Program-made: the position numbers and the translations under genes
Shown here: in pieces, positions 1-10,900 of the stretch
How the letters are laid out: the number at the start of each line of letters is the position of its first letter
Numbering within the stretch: position 1 is the first letter of the stretch
Notes under the pieces: generated by a model
Databases searched by the model: none
What the model was told of the DNA's origin: nothing
What the model saw: only the letters and a program-made list of their open reading frames with translations
Assembly (NCBI GenBank): GCA_016081115.2
Contig: CM071928.1
Coordinates: forward strand, 83,648,477-83,712,476
Length of the DNA: 64,000 bases
DNA from: Rehmannia glutinosa
Taxonomy: Eukaryota > Streptophyta > Magnoliopsida > Lamiales > Orobanchaceae
Direction: 5' to 3'

Positions 1-1617
1 AAAATAATTATATATGAGTGATTTATAAATATAAATATATATAATGTTATTGGAATATTCGATTGAATCAAATATAATGGCATTCATATTCATATTCACA
101 TATTATACGAATCTGAATAAATATTAATATTTGGATTCATATTTTAGTTTTTTCGAATTCAAATGCTAATACAGGAATTCGAATATCGGATCGAATTATA
201 CCCACACAAATGTAATAGCCCATAATCATATGGGCTAGTATTATCCACATTCAACCAAACATATCAGTAATAAACCCATTCACATCTCTGGTCTCACAAC
301 CCAATCCAATAACCATTACCAAACAAGTTAATAGACTATATTGCATCCTTGGATAAGGCAAACCAATACAATGGGAATTAATCGAATCCATTAAACAAAT
401 GCAACCAAACAAACCCTAGATGGATAGAGCTACTTTAATGTATTTTAACTCAAGATGGATTAAAGGGTTACTTGGATGATACCATGTTTGGCGTCTTAAC
501 TCCATTGTGATTTTAACAAGTGCCCTATTTCAGATATTTATATCCTTTTGTTTTGGATTAAAAAAAAACACCATGTTTTGTGAAATCGGATACATACCGA
601 TTCAGAAGAAAGGTCTGAACTCTGAAAGATACATTGATATGAGATAAGTTTGTAATTAATCAAATCCCAAGCAAAACATAAAAATGCACCCAAGACTGGA
701 AACTAATCCAAAGTGATGTTAGAGACTCAAGTTTTAGTAGTATCTTCATTTCCTGTCTCACCAAACCACAATTACATTATAGCAAGCTGAAATCCCTTGT
801 CCTAAAACTTTTGTCAAGAAAATTTGTCTACGAAAAATATCACTCCCCATTCGCAATGTGTGTACGACACTGTCGTTCCTCAACATCGACAATTTTTCAA
901 AAAACGAAACAACACCGGAAGGTTATCACAAGTGAATCAATTGCCACATCAAATGGCCAGCCAAGCAAACGACACTACCAAACCACAACGGCTAAATGAA
1001 CGGTAAGGACAAGCCAAAACAATGATACTGACAGTAAGAAAGTGTTTGCAATCACTGGAAAAAAAAAAGTGTTTCTCATCTTTTGGCCGGAAAAAATCAA
1101 TTTTTAGTGTATACAAATTTCAACTTCTCTGCTTTTGAATCTGTTTCATTTAATTAAAATCTACAAGCAGGGACATGGATGCTTGATTTCTCATTCTGCT
1201 TCTGGTTTGACTTTTACAACCAAATAAGCAGTTTTACAATTTTTTTCACCAAACACTCTCAACTTGTCGTTTTCAACTTCTGATTCTATCTGCAGACTGC
1301 AAACACTATCAACTTCTCATCCTCAACTAATTATACTTCTGCTACAATAAATAACTTTTTCTAAAAGCAAAAAGTTTTTGCAATAACTCCCTAAGAGAAA
1401 CAGATTAGAAACACATAAACATTCTTTTACATTTCGAAAAATTGAGCTGAAGCTCCATACATTTGATAGCTAGCATTAACTTAGGATAGAAAACAACTAT
1501 CATTCAACAAAACCACATACAACTATACTACATAACAATGGCACTAAAATTCTACAAAAGCAGCTAAAAACTTACATTGTTAGAACTTCAAATTCTTTCC
1601 TTTGACAGATCACCAAC
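1..1617. other. Intergenic, no gene recognised
   Basis: No reading frame here looks like a conserved protein. The first 200 bases are rich in GAATTCGAAT-like and ATTCATATT-like words that recur near 35730-35880 and 40550-40690, so they may be the edge of a degraded transposon. The two overlapping frames of about 60 codons near 811-1006 are in different phases and have no recognisable content. The last 200 bases should hold the 3' untranslated region of the minus-strand J-protein gene. Confidence 0.5.
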
Positions 1618-2667
1618 CTAAAAATTCCTCTTAGGTCTGCCCCTCTTTTTCTTCTCCGAAGACGCTGCTGCAGCCGGAGCCACCGAAACAGGGGTCACAA
1701 TCCCAGGTGCCGGTGGCGGAGGTGGAGGCGGTGGCGCACCGCCGTCCTCTGCCGCCGCGGTGGTGTGGCCGTCCCCAAACATTGGCGGCATCCATTTGGG
1801 AAATCCATTTCCCTTTTCTGCATTCCCCGCCACAAACCCCATCGGAAAAAAACCCCAACAGCAATAGTACGCCTCCTTCCCCGGCACCATCGGCGGCATG
1901 GACAGAATCGGAGTGGCAGTAAAAGCCCTCTTACAATTCTCATTATCGCACCTCAAACAACCCCCTTCGTAAACCCTAGGGTACTCGTACAAATTGTAAC
2001 AGTAAGGGCACGCCGTCCAGAAATTCCCCGCCCAATTAGCGCTCTCGCTGATGTTTCTCCTGTTCGTCTTCATCCCGACGCCGCTTCCAGCGGCGGCGGG
2101 GGCGGGGGCGGGGGCGGCGGTAGATCCGCCATCGCCGCCGCCTCTGGCGCTGCGGCGAACGGGCAATTTCTGATGCGGATTTGAATTTCCCCCCCTGCTC
2201 TGCTGTTTCTTCTGCTGCTGCTGCTGCTTTTTCATGGCGGCCAGATCTACCCTGGTGAATCGGGCGACGAATTCGTTGTCGTAGACGGATTTTTTCGCCG
2301 GATCTGAGAGAACGCCCCATGAATCGGCTACGAGCCGGAAAGCCGAATCGGAGAAGGGGAATTTGTTCTTGTCAGGGTGGAGGAGGAGAGCGAGCCGGCG
2401 GTACTGCTTTTTTATCAGCTCGGCCTCGTCGGTGCGCTGAGGGATTTGGAGAATGGAGTACCAGTCTGGCTGGTTGTTGGTGAGCCGTTTGTTCTCGGCG
2501 GCTAGAAGGACCTCGGCTACGGCTAAGATCTGATCGGAGCCTTCAAGTAGCGGCTCCGTTTCCTGAGCCAAAATGGCGAAGTCTCTGCAGCCGCTGTAAT
2601 CCTTGTTTCGGAGGAGCTTCTCGGCTATGCCAAGGAGGCGTTCGGCTTCGGCTCGGCTTGTCTCCAT
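1618..2667 (-). CDS. J-domain (DnaJ/HSP40-type) protein with zinc-binding cysteines and C-terminal AT-hook
   Basis: Intronless gene for a 349-residue co-chaperone of the plant J-protein family that stimulates Hsp70 ATPase. Visible parts: an N-terminal helical region that starts METSRAEAERLLG (1-62); a J domain at about 68-133 with the HPD tripeptide at 97-99; a poly-Gln/Lys stretch (about 147-156); an Ala/Pro linker; a cysteine cluster C220, C223, C237, C240, C245 that resembles the zinc-binding segment found after the J domain in plant homologues; a run of eight prolines (312-319); and KRGRPKR at 341-347, an AT-hook core. The AT-hook suggests a nuclear, DNA-associated role, which is inference. 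I chose the ATG at 2667 because family members begin with this Met-Glu-helix; the frame stays open upstream to an ATG at 2784, which would add 39 unconserved residues. Coding GC is much higher than in the surroundings. Confidence 0.9.
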   Translation of the reverse strand: METSRAEAERLLGIAEKLLRNKDYSGCRDFAILAQETEPLLEGSDQILAVAEVLLAAENKRLTNNQPDWYSILQIPQRTDEAELIKKQYRRLALLLHPDKNKFPFSDSAFRLVADSWGVLSDPAKKSVYDNEFVARFTRVDLAAMKKQQQQQKKQQSRGGNSNPHQKLPVRRSARGGGDGGSTAAPAPAPAAAGSGVGMKTNRRNISESANWAGNFWTACPYCYNLYEYPRVYEGGCLRCDNENCKRAFTATPILSMPPMVPGKEAYYCCWGFFPMGFVAGNAEKGNGFPKWMPPMFGDGHTTAAAEDGGAPPPPPPPPAPGIVTPVSVAPAAAASSEKKKRGRPKRNF

Positions 2668-3145
2668 TTTCTTTATTTTTTTTTCAGGTTTGTTAGAAAT
2701 GGAGATATATGTAGAGCCCTTTGGTATTGTCGGAGAAAACGATGTCTGAAAATTCAGTGGAGTTGGTGCAATGCTCCCATCCACGTAACGGTTGGATTAA
2801 GGGCGTTGGAAATAATCAGTGGTTATTGTGATTGTTTCGCACTTGGGTAGCAAGTGGGCTTTATACTCTTGTGTGTATGTGTTATCTGTTGATCCAACGG
2901 TATATAATTCACTTAGATAATTACCCAAGTGGCTAGCATCGACATTCCCAATTGATATTTACTATTCCACTTTCCATATTTCACTATTTATTCCATATAT
3001 TAGATGAATAATATGTGTACATGATGATGTCACAATTGTACATATATTCGTCATCCAATATATAAAATAGGGAGTGAAATAGGAGATCTTCTCCCAAATG
3101 TACTTCATCTTCTATAATATATTTATGTAGAAAAATATAATTTGT
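2668..3145. other. 5' flank of the J-protein gene, no other feature
   Basis: Holds the leader and presumed promoter of the minus-strand J-protein gene. No clear TATA box was identified. ACTTGGGTAG-type words at 2845 and 2925 recur in the tandem repeat at 4206-4640, so part of this stretch may belong to the same repeat family. Confidence 0.4.
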
Positions 3146-3153
3146 GACATGGG

Positions 3154-3430
3154 TAGAGCTGTTAATATGTCTGGGTCGGGCCGCCCCGGTGCTAGCTCGT
3201 CGGGCCAAGCGGGGAATTTGGTCGGGCTGGGCCAGGTCGAAATTTTTTCGGGCCACTATTTTGGGGAGTCCAACTCAGCCCATGTATTAAAAATATACAT
3301 GATTTGCTTCGGGTCGGCCCGGTGTTTCAGACCTAATGGGTCGGGCCAAATAGGCCCGACTCTTTTCGGGCTTGTAAAATCGCAGTCCATTCTGGCCTAT
3401 TATCGGGTCGGGATTTTTTTTACAACTCTA
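3154..3430. mobile_element. hAT-type MITE, 277 bp, with GACATGGG target duplication
   Basis: The ends TAGAGCTGTTAA and TTACAACTCTA form an imperfect terminal inverted repeat. The 8-bp direct repeat GACATGGG lies immediately outside both ends (3146-3153 and 3431-3438). An 8-bp duplication is the mark of hAT transposases. The interior is rich in CGGGTCGGGC words and has no coding capacity, so this is a non-autonomous element. Confidence 0.8.
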
Positions 3431-3441
3431 GACATGGGTAG

Positions 3442-4203
3442 TAGGGGTGGGCATCGGGTCGGGTATTCGGGTGGGGTACCCGAAGTTGTCGGGTGGTGAA
3501 TTTAGGTACCCGAAACCGAAAAAAATCGGTGCCGTCGATCGGGTTTAGAACTGAGTTTATTTTTTTTATTTAAAAAAATGGGAAAAAAAATGCTTCCTGT
3601 TGGGTTTTAAAACTGTACTGTAATAGAGAAAAACTGTTTCAAAAATTGCACATATTGCCCAACTCATATGTTTTCAAATTAACTTATAAAAATCCAAAAT
3701 GGGTTCATCAAATTAAACAACAGAAGCTCAAAAGCAATTTTCCCACTTTAATATCAATCATCCAAACAAAAACTTAATATAAGATTCTTCCTTTAATCAA
3801 GGCTAACAATAGATAAAATTGTATGAAACACACTCCAAGATAAAGGAAGGAAGACGTGACAAGAGAAAGGATTGGAGAAAAGGAGTTCAAACTTCAAGCT
3901 CTCTGCCTCTCTTTTTGCCTCACGTGAACCCTACAGGGAGAAATGATAATGAATGGGTCATGGGTCAACAAGTAACAACTTCGGTCAAGGCTTTTAATTT
4001 CCGGTTTTTTTTTTTAAAATTACCGGGTACCCGATCGGGTATTCCGGTTTTCTCCAAAATACCCGATCCTCGACCCGTATTTTGGAACTCGGGTTTAGGG
4101 TAACCCGAAACCCGATAATTTTTAAAAATACCCGATTCGATCGGGTATTATCCGACCGGGTCAGCCGGATACCCAAAAACCCGACCCCGAATGTCCACCC
4201 CTA
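3442..4203. mobile_element. hAT-type non-autonomous element, 762 bp, with ATGGGTAG target duplication
   Basis: Terminal inverted repeats begin TAGGGGTGGGCAT and end GTCCACCCCTA, followed inward by repeated GGGTCGGG/CCCGACCC and GGGTACCCGA words. The direct repeat ATGGGTAG flanks it exactly (3434-3441 and 4204-4211), as expected for hAT. No transposase is present. The central part (about 3560-3960) is unlike the subterminal repeats and may be captured or filler DNA. The left duplication overlaps the right duplication of the neighbouring MITE. Confidence 0.85.
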
Positions 4204-4205
4204 AT

Positions 4206-4640
4206 GGGTAGTGCTCAACTCTCATAAGATTGTGACATGTGTCCTATTTTGATTTTCTTTTTTTGACAAAACAATACATGCATATTTCCTTATTCATCTT
4301 CTCCCCAATTATATTTCCTTCTTATTGTACAAATTAATTCTCAAGTATTTTCCAAGTGGGTAGTGTCCAATTCCCATAGGATTATAGCATGTGTCCCATT
4401 TTTATTTTTTTATTTTTTTTGAAAAAAACATGCATGCATATTTCCTTATTCACCTTTTCCTATTATATTTCATTCTTGATGTACCAATTAATTCCCAAGT
4501 ATTTTTCAAGTGGGTAGTGCCCAACTCCTATAAAATTCTACACATTTTGATTTTTTTTTTTTTGAAACAAATACATGCATATATCATAGTGAGACATTTA
4601 GCAAAATCACAAAGGGATTGAGCACTACCCACTTGGGTAG
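4206..4640. repeat. Tandem repeat of about 153 bp, two full units and one partial
   Basis: Units begin GGGTAGTG at 4206, 4358 and 4512, spaced 152 and 154 bases. Each continues with CAACTC/CCAATTCC, GCATGTGTCC, a T-rich run, and ACATGCATATTTCC. The third unit breaks off near 4590, and an inverted copy of the start (CACTACCCACTTGGGTAG) lies at 4623-4640. Confidence 0.7.
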
Positions 4641-6803
4641 CATCTAATTACCCGAATTAAAGTGTATGTTGAACATGAATTAATTAATTTGTACAACAAG
4701 AAGGAAATAATGATTACCCTTGTAGTGTGCTCCAAACCCTCAAGTTTCTTTGGTGTTCTCCATGAACTCGAGAATTGCAGTAAAAATTTGTATTTTGTGT
4801 ATAGGCACAATAGAAGATAGATTTGTATAAAGTATGATTGAGTAAGATATGTAATAAATTAACTACGGAAATTTTTGCCATATGAAATTTTTTATTTAGG
4901 TAAGACTTTGATTGGCAAATCAAATCATACAAATTGACAAATCATATCTCATATGATTATTTTCCTTTCCAAAAAATATTCCAATTATTCCACTACAGTA
5001 TAAATTACAACTCTTATAAATTTTTTTTTCTAGAGCCACCAAAGTGACATGATCGGACCCAATTGGACTAACCTCTAATAAATTATTTTTGATCTAATCA
5101 ACTATTGATCAATCAAAGATAATTTACTAATCTCGTACTATTTCACTAAAGGAATAAGATTACACTCTCAATATTCGCCCCTTCTTCATTTTATGGCTCT
5201 CTGCAAAAATAATTCATTCTCTCACTCCTTCAACCACGGGATGAGGGAATAATAGTTTCTTTTATTATTTTTATTATTCCCTTTTTAAATTGTCTTCAAT
5301 ATCCCATTGGTTGGAGTAGGTTTATCCACTATGTGGGAGTAGATTTCTTCTTACTATGGAAGTAGGGTTCTCTTTTATATGTTAGTTGTTGTTGTTTTTC
5401 AATTTTTTTTTTTTTGCTTTTTAGATTTATTCAAATATTAGTAAATCTGTTATTATAAAGCCTCATTCAGAGTTTTCATCAGTTTCTGGTAAATCTATAA
5501 ATTAAAAATGAGTCGGTGAGAATCGTCCAAATCTTGATAGAAGTGCACCAGTCATCCAACCAATAATATTGAAAATGCAAGAAGTCACTAGTCCAAACAA
5601 TAATCACAGCCAACTAGGTTTTAATATGATGTTTTATGGTCTATTGTATCTATTTAGTCTTTTTTTTTGTTTGCCTCCTCCATTTTCCCCTTGTTTGAGA
5701 GACATTTGGGGTTTTCCTTTGGTTTCGAGGATTTTGTATCTCGATTATTTCGTATTGATTAATAAAAAATATTATTGTACAAAAAATGAAGCCAATAATT
5801 ATATCATTTGAATTATCGATCTTGAGTTTCACCCTCATCAAACAATTGGATATTAGAAAATATGATAATATGATCAACAATTCGTTTTCCAATATTCATA
5901 AATCTAAACTCTCACTTCCATTAGACAATCCCATGTGATTGTCATCGAATCATGGAATCAACCATTAATGTAAAATTAATGAGTCACATTATAATGTATA
6001 TTAGAATAACTCATGAGATCATGATCATGCCTAATAAATAGGTGACAAATTTCATATTGTGCACATATATTCCTTGCTATTTTATTTTAATTCCTAAAGC
6101 ACCAATATATTGATCATTGATTTGATAATTCAACAAATAATGTCAAATTACTGAGTTCAGATTTCACTATCTATTATAAGAACTCATGATATCATGATCA
6201 TGTCTATTAAATATGTGGTTGATTTCATATTGTGATATATTCAATATTATTTCACTTTAATTCTTAAAGCCTCTAGATATTGATCAGAATTTGATCTCAT
6301 CTTGATGACTCAAATAACGTCAAGTTAGTAATCAGAATCCATTACACACTCAAGATTGACGTGTCATGTACGATAATCAAGGAAAACTGAGTATCTACCG
6401 ATAAACTAATAATTTAATTTCACATGGTCTAATCAAAAGCAGTTAGAAAATGTATTATCAATTTCATATAAACTTCAATAAAATTGAGACGATCTTATGA
6501 AAACAAATTGTCCACATATGTTTACCGATCGCGAACTTTAATTACTTGAATTAAATTATACATTGAATTTGTTTTGTATTTAACATTTAAACACTCAACT
6601 TATTATATAAAACAATCAATGGGCGTATGCAACTATGCAAGCTCAGTATAAATGAAAATAATATTTTATTTAAAATATCACATAATATAATAATTTACTC
6701 GTACGCACAATAATATTGTCGTTTAATGAGATCAAGTCCTCTTAAATATTTGATTGGGTTACATATATATGTCTATCACACAATTGAGTATTTATTAAGT
6801 ATG
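4641..6803. repeat. AT-rich intergenic DNA with a degenerate tandem repeat of about 175 bp
   Basis: No gene recognised. Around 5998-6345 a unit containing ACTCATGA.ATCATGATCATG, TTTCATATTGTG and TTCTTAAAGC-like words occurs twice with a period of about 175 bases (first copy near 6005, second near 6180). A more decayed copy may lie at 5820-5990. The rest is unassigned AT-rich sequence. Confidence 0.45.
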
Positions 6804-6827
6804 TATATATATATATATATATATATA
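6804..6827. repeat. AT microsatellite, left part
   Basis: Run of TA dinucleotides directly left of the solo LTR. It resumes on the other side of that LTR at 7165, so the LTR sits inside a single microsatellite. Confidence 0.9.
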
Positions 6828-7159
6828 TGTTGGGATTTGGTCCAACATCTTGCCTGCAAAGGGCTTTAAAATAGGCGCGAGGCGCGGCCTGCGATTCGAA
6901 CTTGTGACCACTAGATTGCATAGTTAAAGGATAGCTTAAATGATATGATTTGGACTACCTATACCAACAGATACATCTTCTTTTATGGTGCTCATTACAT
7001 AGAAACTCTGAGGTTAAACGTGCTTGACCTGGAGTAGACATGGGATGAGTGACGCCCTGAGAAGTTTTTTAGGGTGCGCGTGAGTGAGGACAAAGCATGC
7101 TAGAAGAGACTCGTGTTGGTTTTTGGGGACAGTCGTCAATCTCGGTAGCGCTAGAGGTC

Positions 7160-7164
<5 letters not shown>
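6828..7164 (+). mobile_element. Solo LTR of a Cassandra-type TRIM carrying a 5S-rRNA-like promoter
   Basis: The 337-bp unit begins TGTTGG and ends CCAACA, a standard LTR terminal inverted repeat, and is flanked by AT microsatellite on both sides; the 5-bp target copy reads ATATA at 6823-6827 and 7165-7169, though this is ambiguous inside a microsatellite. Positions about 6995-7075 clearly resemble the 3' two-thirds of plant 5S rRNA. The A-box counterpart AGGTTAAACGTGCT is at 7011-7024, the intermediate element GAGTAG at 7032-7037, and the C-box counterpart GGATGAGTGACG at 7043-7054. Cassandra elements are the known LTR retroelements with a 5S sequence in the LTR, and the length fits them. No second LTR or internal region was found nearby, so it is a solo LTR. 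Confidence 0.8.

Positions 7165-7219
<55 letters not shown>
7165..7219. repeat. Compound microsatellite (AT)n(GT)n
   Basis: AT repeat to about 7194, then GT repeat to about 7219. It is the right half of the microsatellite interrupted by the solo LTR. Confidence 0.9.
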
Positions 7220-7287
7220 AATGGTATTTGGTGCCAATATTGTAATACAATAAATAAAGTCAGATGATTTGTTTCTCTTTATTTTAA

Positions 7288-10146
7288 CTAGTATATCACC
7301 AGTGCGATGCACGAAGAATAATATAATGAAGTATTGTATAGTTTTTATATTAAAAAATTGATATATTGTATGAATTATTTCGAGGCTTGACATGACGTAT
7401 ATCTCAATACTCAGACATGCCCCATTCTTTGAATGAGAAAAAAGGGTGTAGGTTGACACATCTTGACTCGAACCAAATAATGTAAAATTTATTAAATAAT
7501 AATTATTATAATATTTTATACATTATTACAAAATATCATGTTAAATATCCAACTTTATATATTAAAATTTTAAAATTGAGAAAAAATTGACTATATAATT
7601 TACAAAAATGAGTAAAAATAAATTGATTATATATTTAAAGCAAGTTTATACATCTATTAAAAATACTTATTGAGTTGCCTAAATCTTTCAAAAGTATATG
7701 TTCACACCAACAAATTACTATATATGTTACTTTAATAAATAATCAGAGTGTCGTTTGATTTATCAATAATAATATCATGCTACTTAAATCATGATTATTT
7801 GAAATAAACTATCTAACATAAACAATTGGACAATACTTTTTATTGCTTAAAATCCACAAATAAATATAGTTTAAATAATAGAATAAATAAATATATTTTT
7901 ATGCACTTAGTATTTACTTATTTTATATCCAGGAAGGTATATACAATATTTAATTCTACACAATCCATGTATATATATGTATATCTATTTTATTTCCAAA
8001 GTCGCTATATAATGCAAATTCGAACATACATAAATTTCTTTTATCAATATTTAAATTTGAATTGTTTTTTGCTGATTTTGTGTTATATATTGTACTTATT
8101 TATGTTCTTAAGTTGATTTCGAAATTTTAATTTTATTTTGTATTGTATTATTCAGACCATGTAATATACTATTTGAACTTTTTGTATATGATAATTACCA
8201 TATATTAATTATATTTATCGCACGAGATGTATATCTGTGAGGCCTCTGTTTTGTACTATTACAAGTAAATTTCTCTAATTGTTATATGAATTATATTTCC
8301 TGCATTTAGGAATGACAACATCCCCGCTGAGAACCATTCCTATTGGTGACGAATAGAATGGTATGAGAAATTCCCTAGTTAATTCGGGGATAGAGATTCC
8401 CCGCTTCTCTAGAATGGGGAATTTCCATTTCCATCACATTCCCCGAATATGTATACTGAAATTATCTATTATTAGTTAATTTATTTTATATATTTTTTTA
8501 ATTCTAAAATTTAAACCTAAGATTCTTTACAATTTTACTTGTTCTCATTCTCGATTTTACAAATTATGAATTTATGTTATCTATATTTAAAAAAATAATT
8601 TAAAATTTCAAAAAAATTAATTAAAATATAAAGATAACTAATTCAATTATAATTATATGGTTAAACAATAAAAAATATTATAAACTGTAAAAAATTCTCT
8701 TTAAATATGAAATGTATCCATTTATAGAACATGTTTATCTATAAAAAAGTAAAGTTTGAAAAAAAAACAACTATTTGTCAATGTTGTATTTTTCACTATC
8801 CCAATGTTAAATATTTATAATAATAAATAAAGTAATTTCAAATTTCAATATTTTGACAATTGCCAAGATTAATAAAAAAAATTAAACAAAAACAATATTT
8901 TTATATTTAGCGATATATTTTTAAGGAAAAATAAAACATTTCACAAAAAGAACTATTTTATATTTATATATACACATATATCAAAAAAAGTTATCAAACA
9001 AACAAATTCATATCTAGTTTCAAATGTACTACTTTGAAACTTGAATATCAAATACATTGATAAATATAAAAATTAATGTCTATTAATATAAAAAGTACGC
9101 AAATATATAAAAAATAATTTCTATATATAAAATACTATTGCGGATATAATTTCATAATAAATAAAACTTAGTTTCTTCTCACATAAACATATAATGCTTT
9201 GTATGGATATATGTGATATATAAATTTTGGAAACATATATTCCTCTCTCATGAAAATTCTCTCTCATCTCTCGGCGACTTTGACTCATATCTATAGCCAG
9301 TTGTTCACCTGCTCTCTCCCCGTGTCCACTAGTGCTCGTGTCCAGAGCGAAGAGTGTCAGCAAGCCTTCGAGCGGATAAAATAATCTTTTTTTTTCAACG
9401 AATTCCCAGTCGGATATTGATTTCAATATATTTTCTTAAATTAAAATAAGTATTTTTAATTGATTAAAAAACCAAAATATAATTATATATAATTATAAAG
9501 AAATGGGATAAACCTAAATAACAAATATATATATATATATATATATATCATAAATAGCCAAAGACAAATTGATGTCTAATAATCCGAATGCACAATTTTT
9601 AAAATCCATTATAAATTATAATAAAATGAGTAAATATTTCTTATATTTTTTATTTATTATGTTTTTTTTATTTTATATATGCAATATAGGCTGTCAAACT
9701 GAAGACAGTAAAAAAATTAATTTTATATATTGTATTTAAAAAATGGATAAAAAAAAGTTATTAGTTTTTCTCTTAAAAAAAAGACAAATATAATAATTAA
9801 CGCACTACACACAAAGATTTGGAAAGCTAATTTTACATAATTCATTTTTTATATTATATTAAAAATTAATTATTTAAAATAAAGTTGACTATAAAAATAA
9901 TGAAATACCAAATATTTATCACTTTTTTTTATTTTTACACATATTTTTATAGTAACTGCAAATGGGTAGGAAAAATTCAACATAATTTTATCAACTACTT
10001 CTCTCATATAAATAGATTAAATTACTATTTTTATTATTTAATCTTTTTAATAATAATTGAGTTTTTTTTTTGTATTTCGAAATGTGAAATGGGCGAGATT
10101 TTTTTACTATTCCTAGACTAATCTCTCCTTATATATTATATATAGA
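7288..10146 (-). mobile_element. Helitron, non-autonomous, minus strand (copy A)
   Basis: On the minus strand the element starts TCTATATATAATATA (TC at 10146-10145) and ends CTAG (7291-7288), with a short GC-rich hairpin (arms around GTGC...GCAC, 7299-7316) just before the terminus. The bases outside are A (7287) and T (10147), matching Helitron insertion between A and T. The body matches, in inverse orientation, the plus-strand copy at 51223-52898: for example 8320-8450 corresponds to 52680-52780, and 8940-9110 to 51990-52130. There is no Rep/helicase gene. An AT microsatellite lies at about 9526-9548. Confidence 0.72.
9226..9410. other. GC-richer insert inside Helitron copy A
   Basis: About 180 bases of balanced composition, with CTCTCTC runs and words such as CCGTGTCCACTAGTGCTCG, sit in an otherwise very AT-rich Helitron. 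I did not find the segment in the related copy at 51223-52898. A 101-codon frame on the minus strand (9426-9121) covers it but resembles no family I know. It may be captured host sequence. Confidence 0.35.
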
Positions 10147-10198
10147 TTTGATTTATTTTTACATAATTATATGTAATATTGTGTATGTATATGTAATA
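10147..10198 (-). mobile_element. Helitron remnant, left piece (copy D, split by the Copia insertion)
   Basis: These bases and those from 18814 onward, read as one sequence without the Copia element, resemble the inverse of 51830-51900 in Helitron copy B. The Copia element therefore inserted into an older Helitron remnant that abuts copy A. Confidence 0.45.
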
Positions 10199-10276
10199 TG
10201 TTAGATAAATGTTTTTATCAAGATTTTGACGATTTTGTTTTAATAAGATTTTATACCAAAACAATGTTTTTGTATG

Positions 10277-10508
10277 TTGTCCAAATACTCCTAAATGATT
10301 TAAAATGTTTTTACTAATTTTTGGAGTATTTCTTAGAGTTTTTAATTTGATAAAAATTGGACAACACTTTTGATGGTTTTGTTTAAATTGGTTTTTACAC
10401 CAAAACTATGTTTATAAATGTTGTCTAAATACTCCCAAATGATTTAAAATGTTTTTACTAATTTTTTGGAGTATTTCTTGAAGTTTATTTTTGAAAAAAA
10501 TCGGACAA
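10277..10508 (+). repeat. Two nested inverted-repeat units in U3
   Basis: Each unit reads TTGTCC (or TTGTCT), AAATACTCC, a spacer of about 30 bases, GGAGTATTT, another spacer, then GGACAA. The 9-base arms AAATACTCC and GGAGTATTT are perfect complements, and the outer TTGTCC/GGACAA arms are too in unit 1. Units are 10277-10364 and 10421-10508. Confidence 0.75.
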
Positions 10509-10892
10509 CATTTCAAAGGGAGGTCGGCCGCCCAAATGGTCGACCAGACCAAGATAAGAAAACACGAAACATAACTTACGGACTTGAAAAATGGAGCAGC
10601 GGAGACCGGCCCGGGAGGCCGACCGGTCCGCACCTGGCGACCGGTTGAACCCCCGACCGCCGCACCCCTACCTGGATCGCACTATTTTTTTCAAACGGTC
10701 GAAATCTTCAACAGGGCAACCGGTCGCCCTATGCTATTTTGTGACAGCAAAATTCCAACTGTTGCAATTTGTGACAGCAAGATTTGCTTTTCAATTTTGT
10801 ACAATATTTCTACATCTTGTGATCTTCTTTTTGTAGAAAAAAGTGAAGATAGAGGAGCCTATGTTGGGAGCCTATGTTGGTGAAGACTTCCC

Positions 10893-10900
10893 TATAAATA
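10893..10900 (+). promoter_or_regulatory. TATA box of the 5' LTR, element 1
   Basis: TATAAATA in the context CCTATAAATAGAGG. The same box occurs in the other three LTRs at 18185-18192, 41515-41522 and 47791-47798. Transcription is expected to start about 30 bases downstream, which places the hairpin array inside the RNA. Confidence 0.8.

Noticed and set aside
811..1006. Two overlapping frames of about 60 codons
   Set aside because: Different phases over the same bases, no conserved words, no splice or promoter context.
1631..2320. Frames of 71-139 codons on both strands inside the J-protein gene
   Set aside because: Shadow frames created by the GC-rich, Pro/Ala-repetitive coding sequence.
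2668..2784. In-frame upstream ATG that would lengthen the J-protein by 39 residues
   Set aside because: The extension is unlike family N-termini; the ATG at 2667 gives the usual start. Not fully excluded.
6995..7080. A 5S rRNA gene
   Set aside because: Only the promoter-bearing part is similar, with several changes, and it sits between TGTTGG and CCAACA LTR ends.
7014..7459. Minus-strand frames with runs of His-Thr and Ile-Tyr
   Set aside because: Translations of the GT/AT microsatellite and the 5S-like LTR.
10584..10883. LTR frames of 80-100 codons (also 17876-18151)
   Set aside because: Span the GC-rich LTR patch and promoter; no protein family; not kept between elements.
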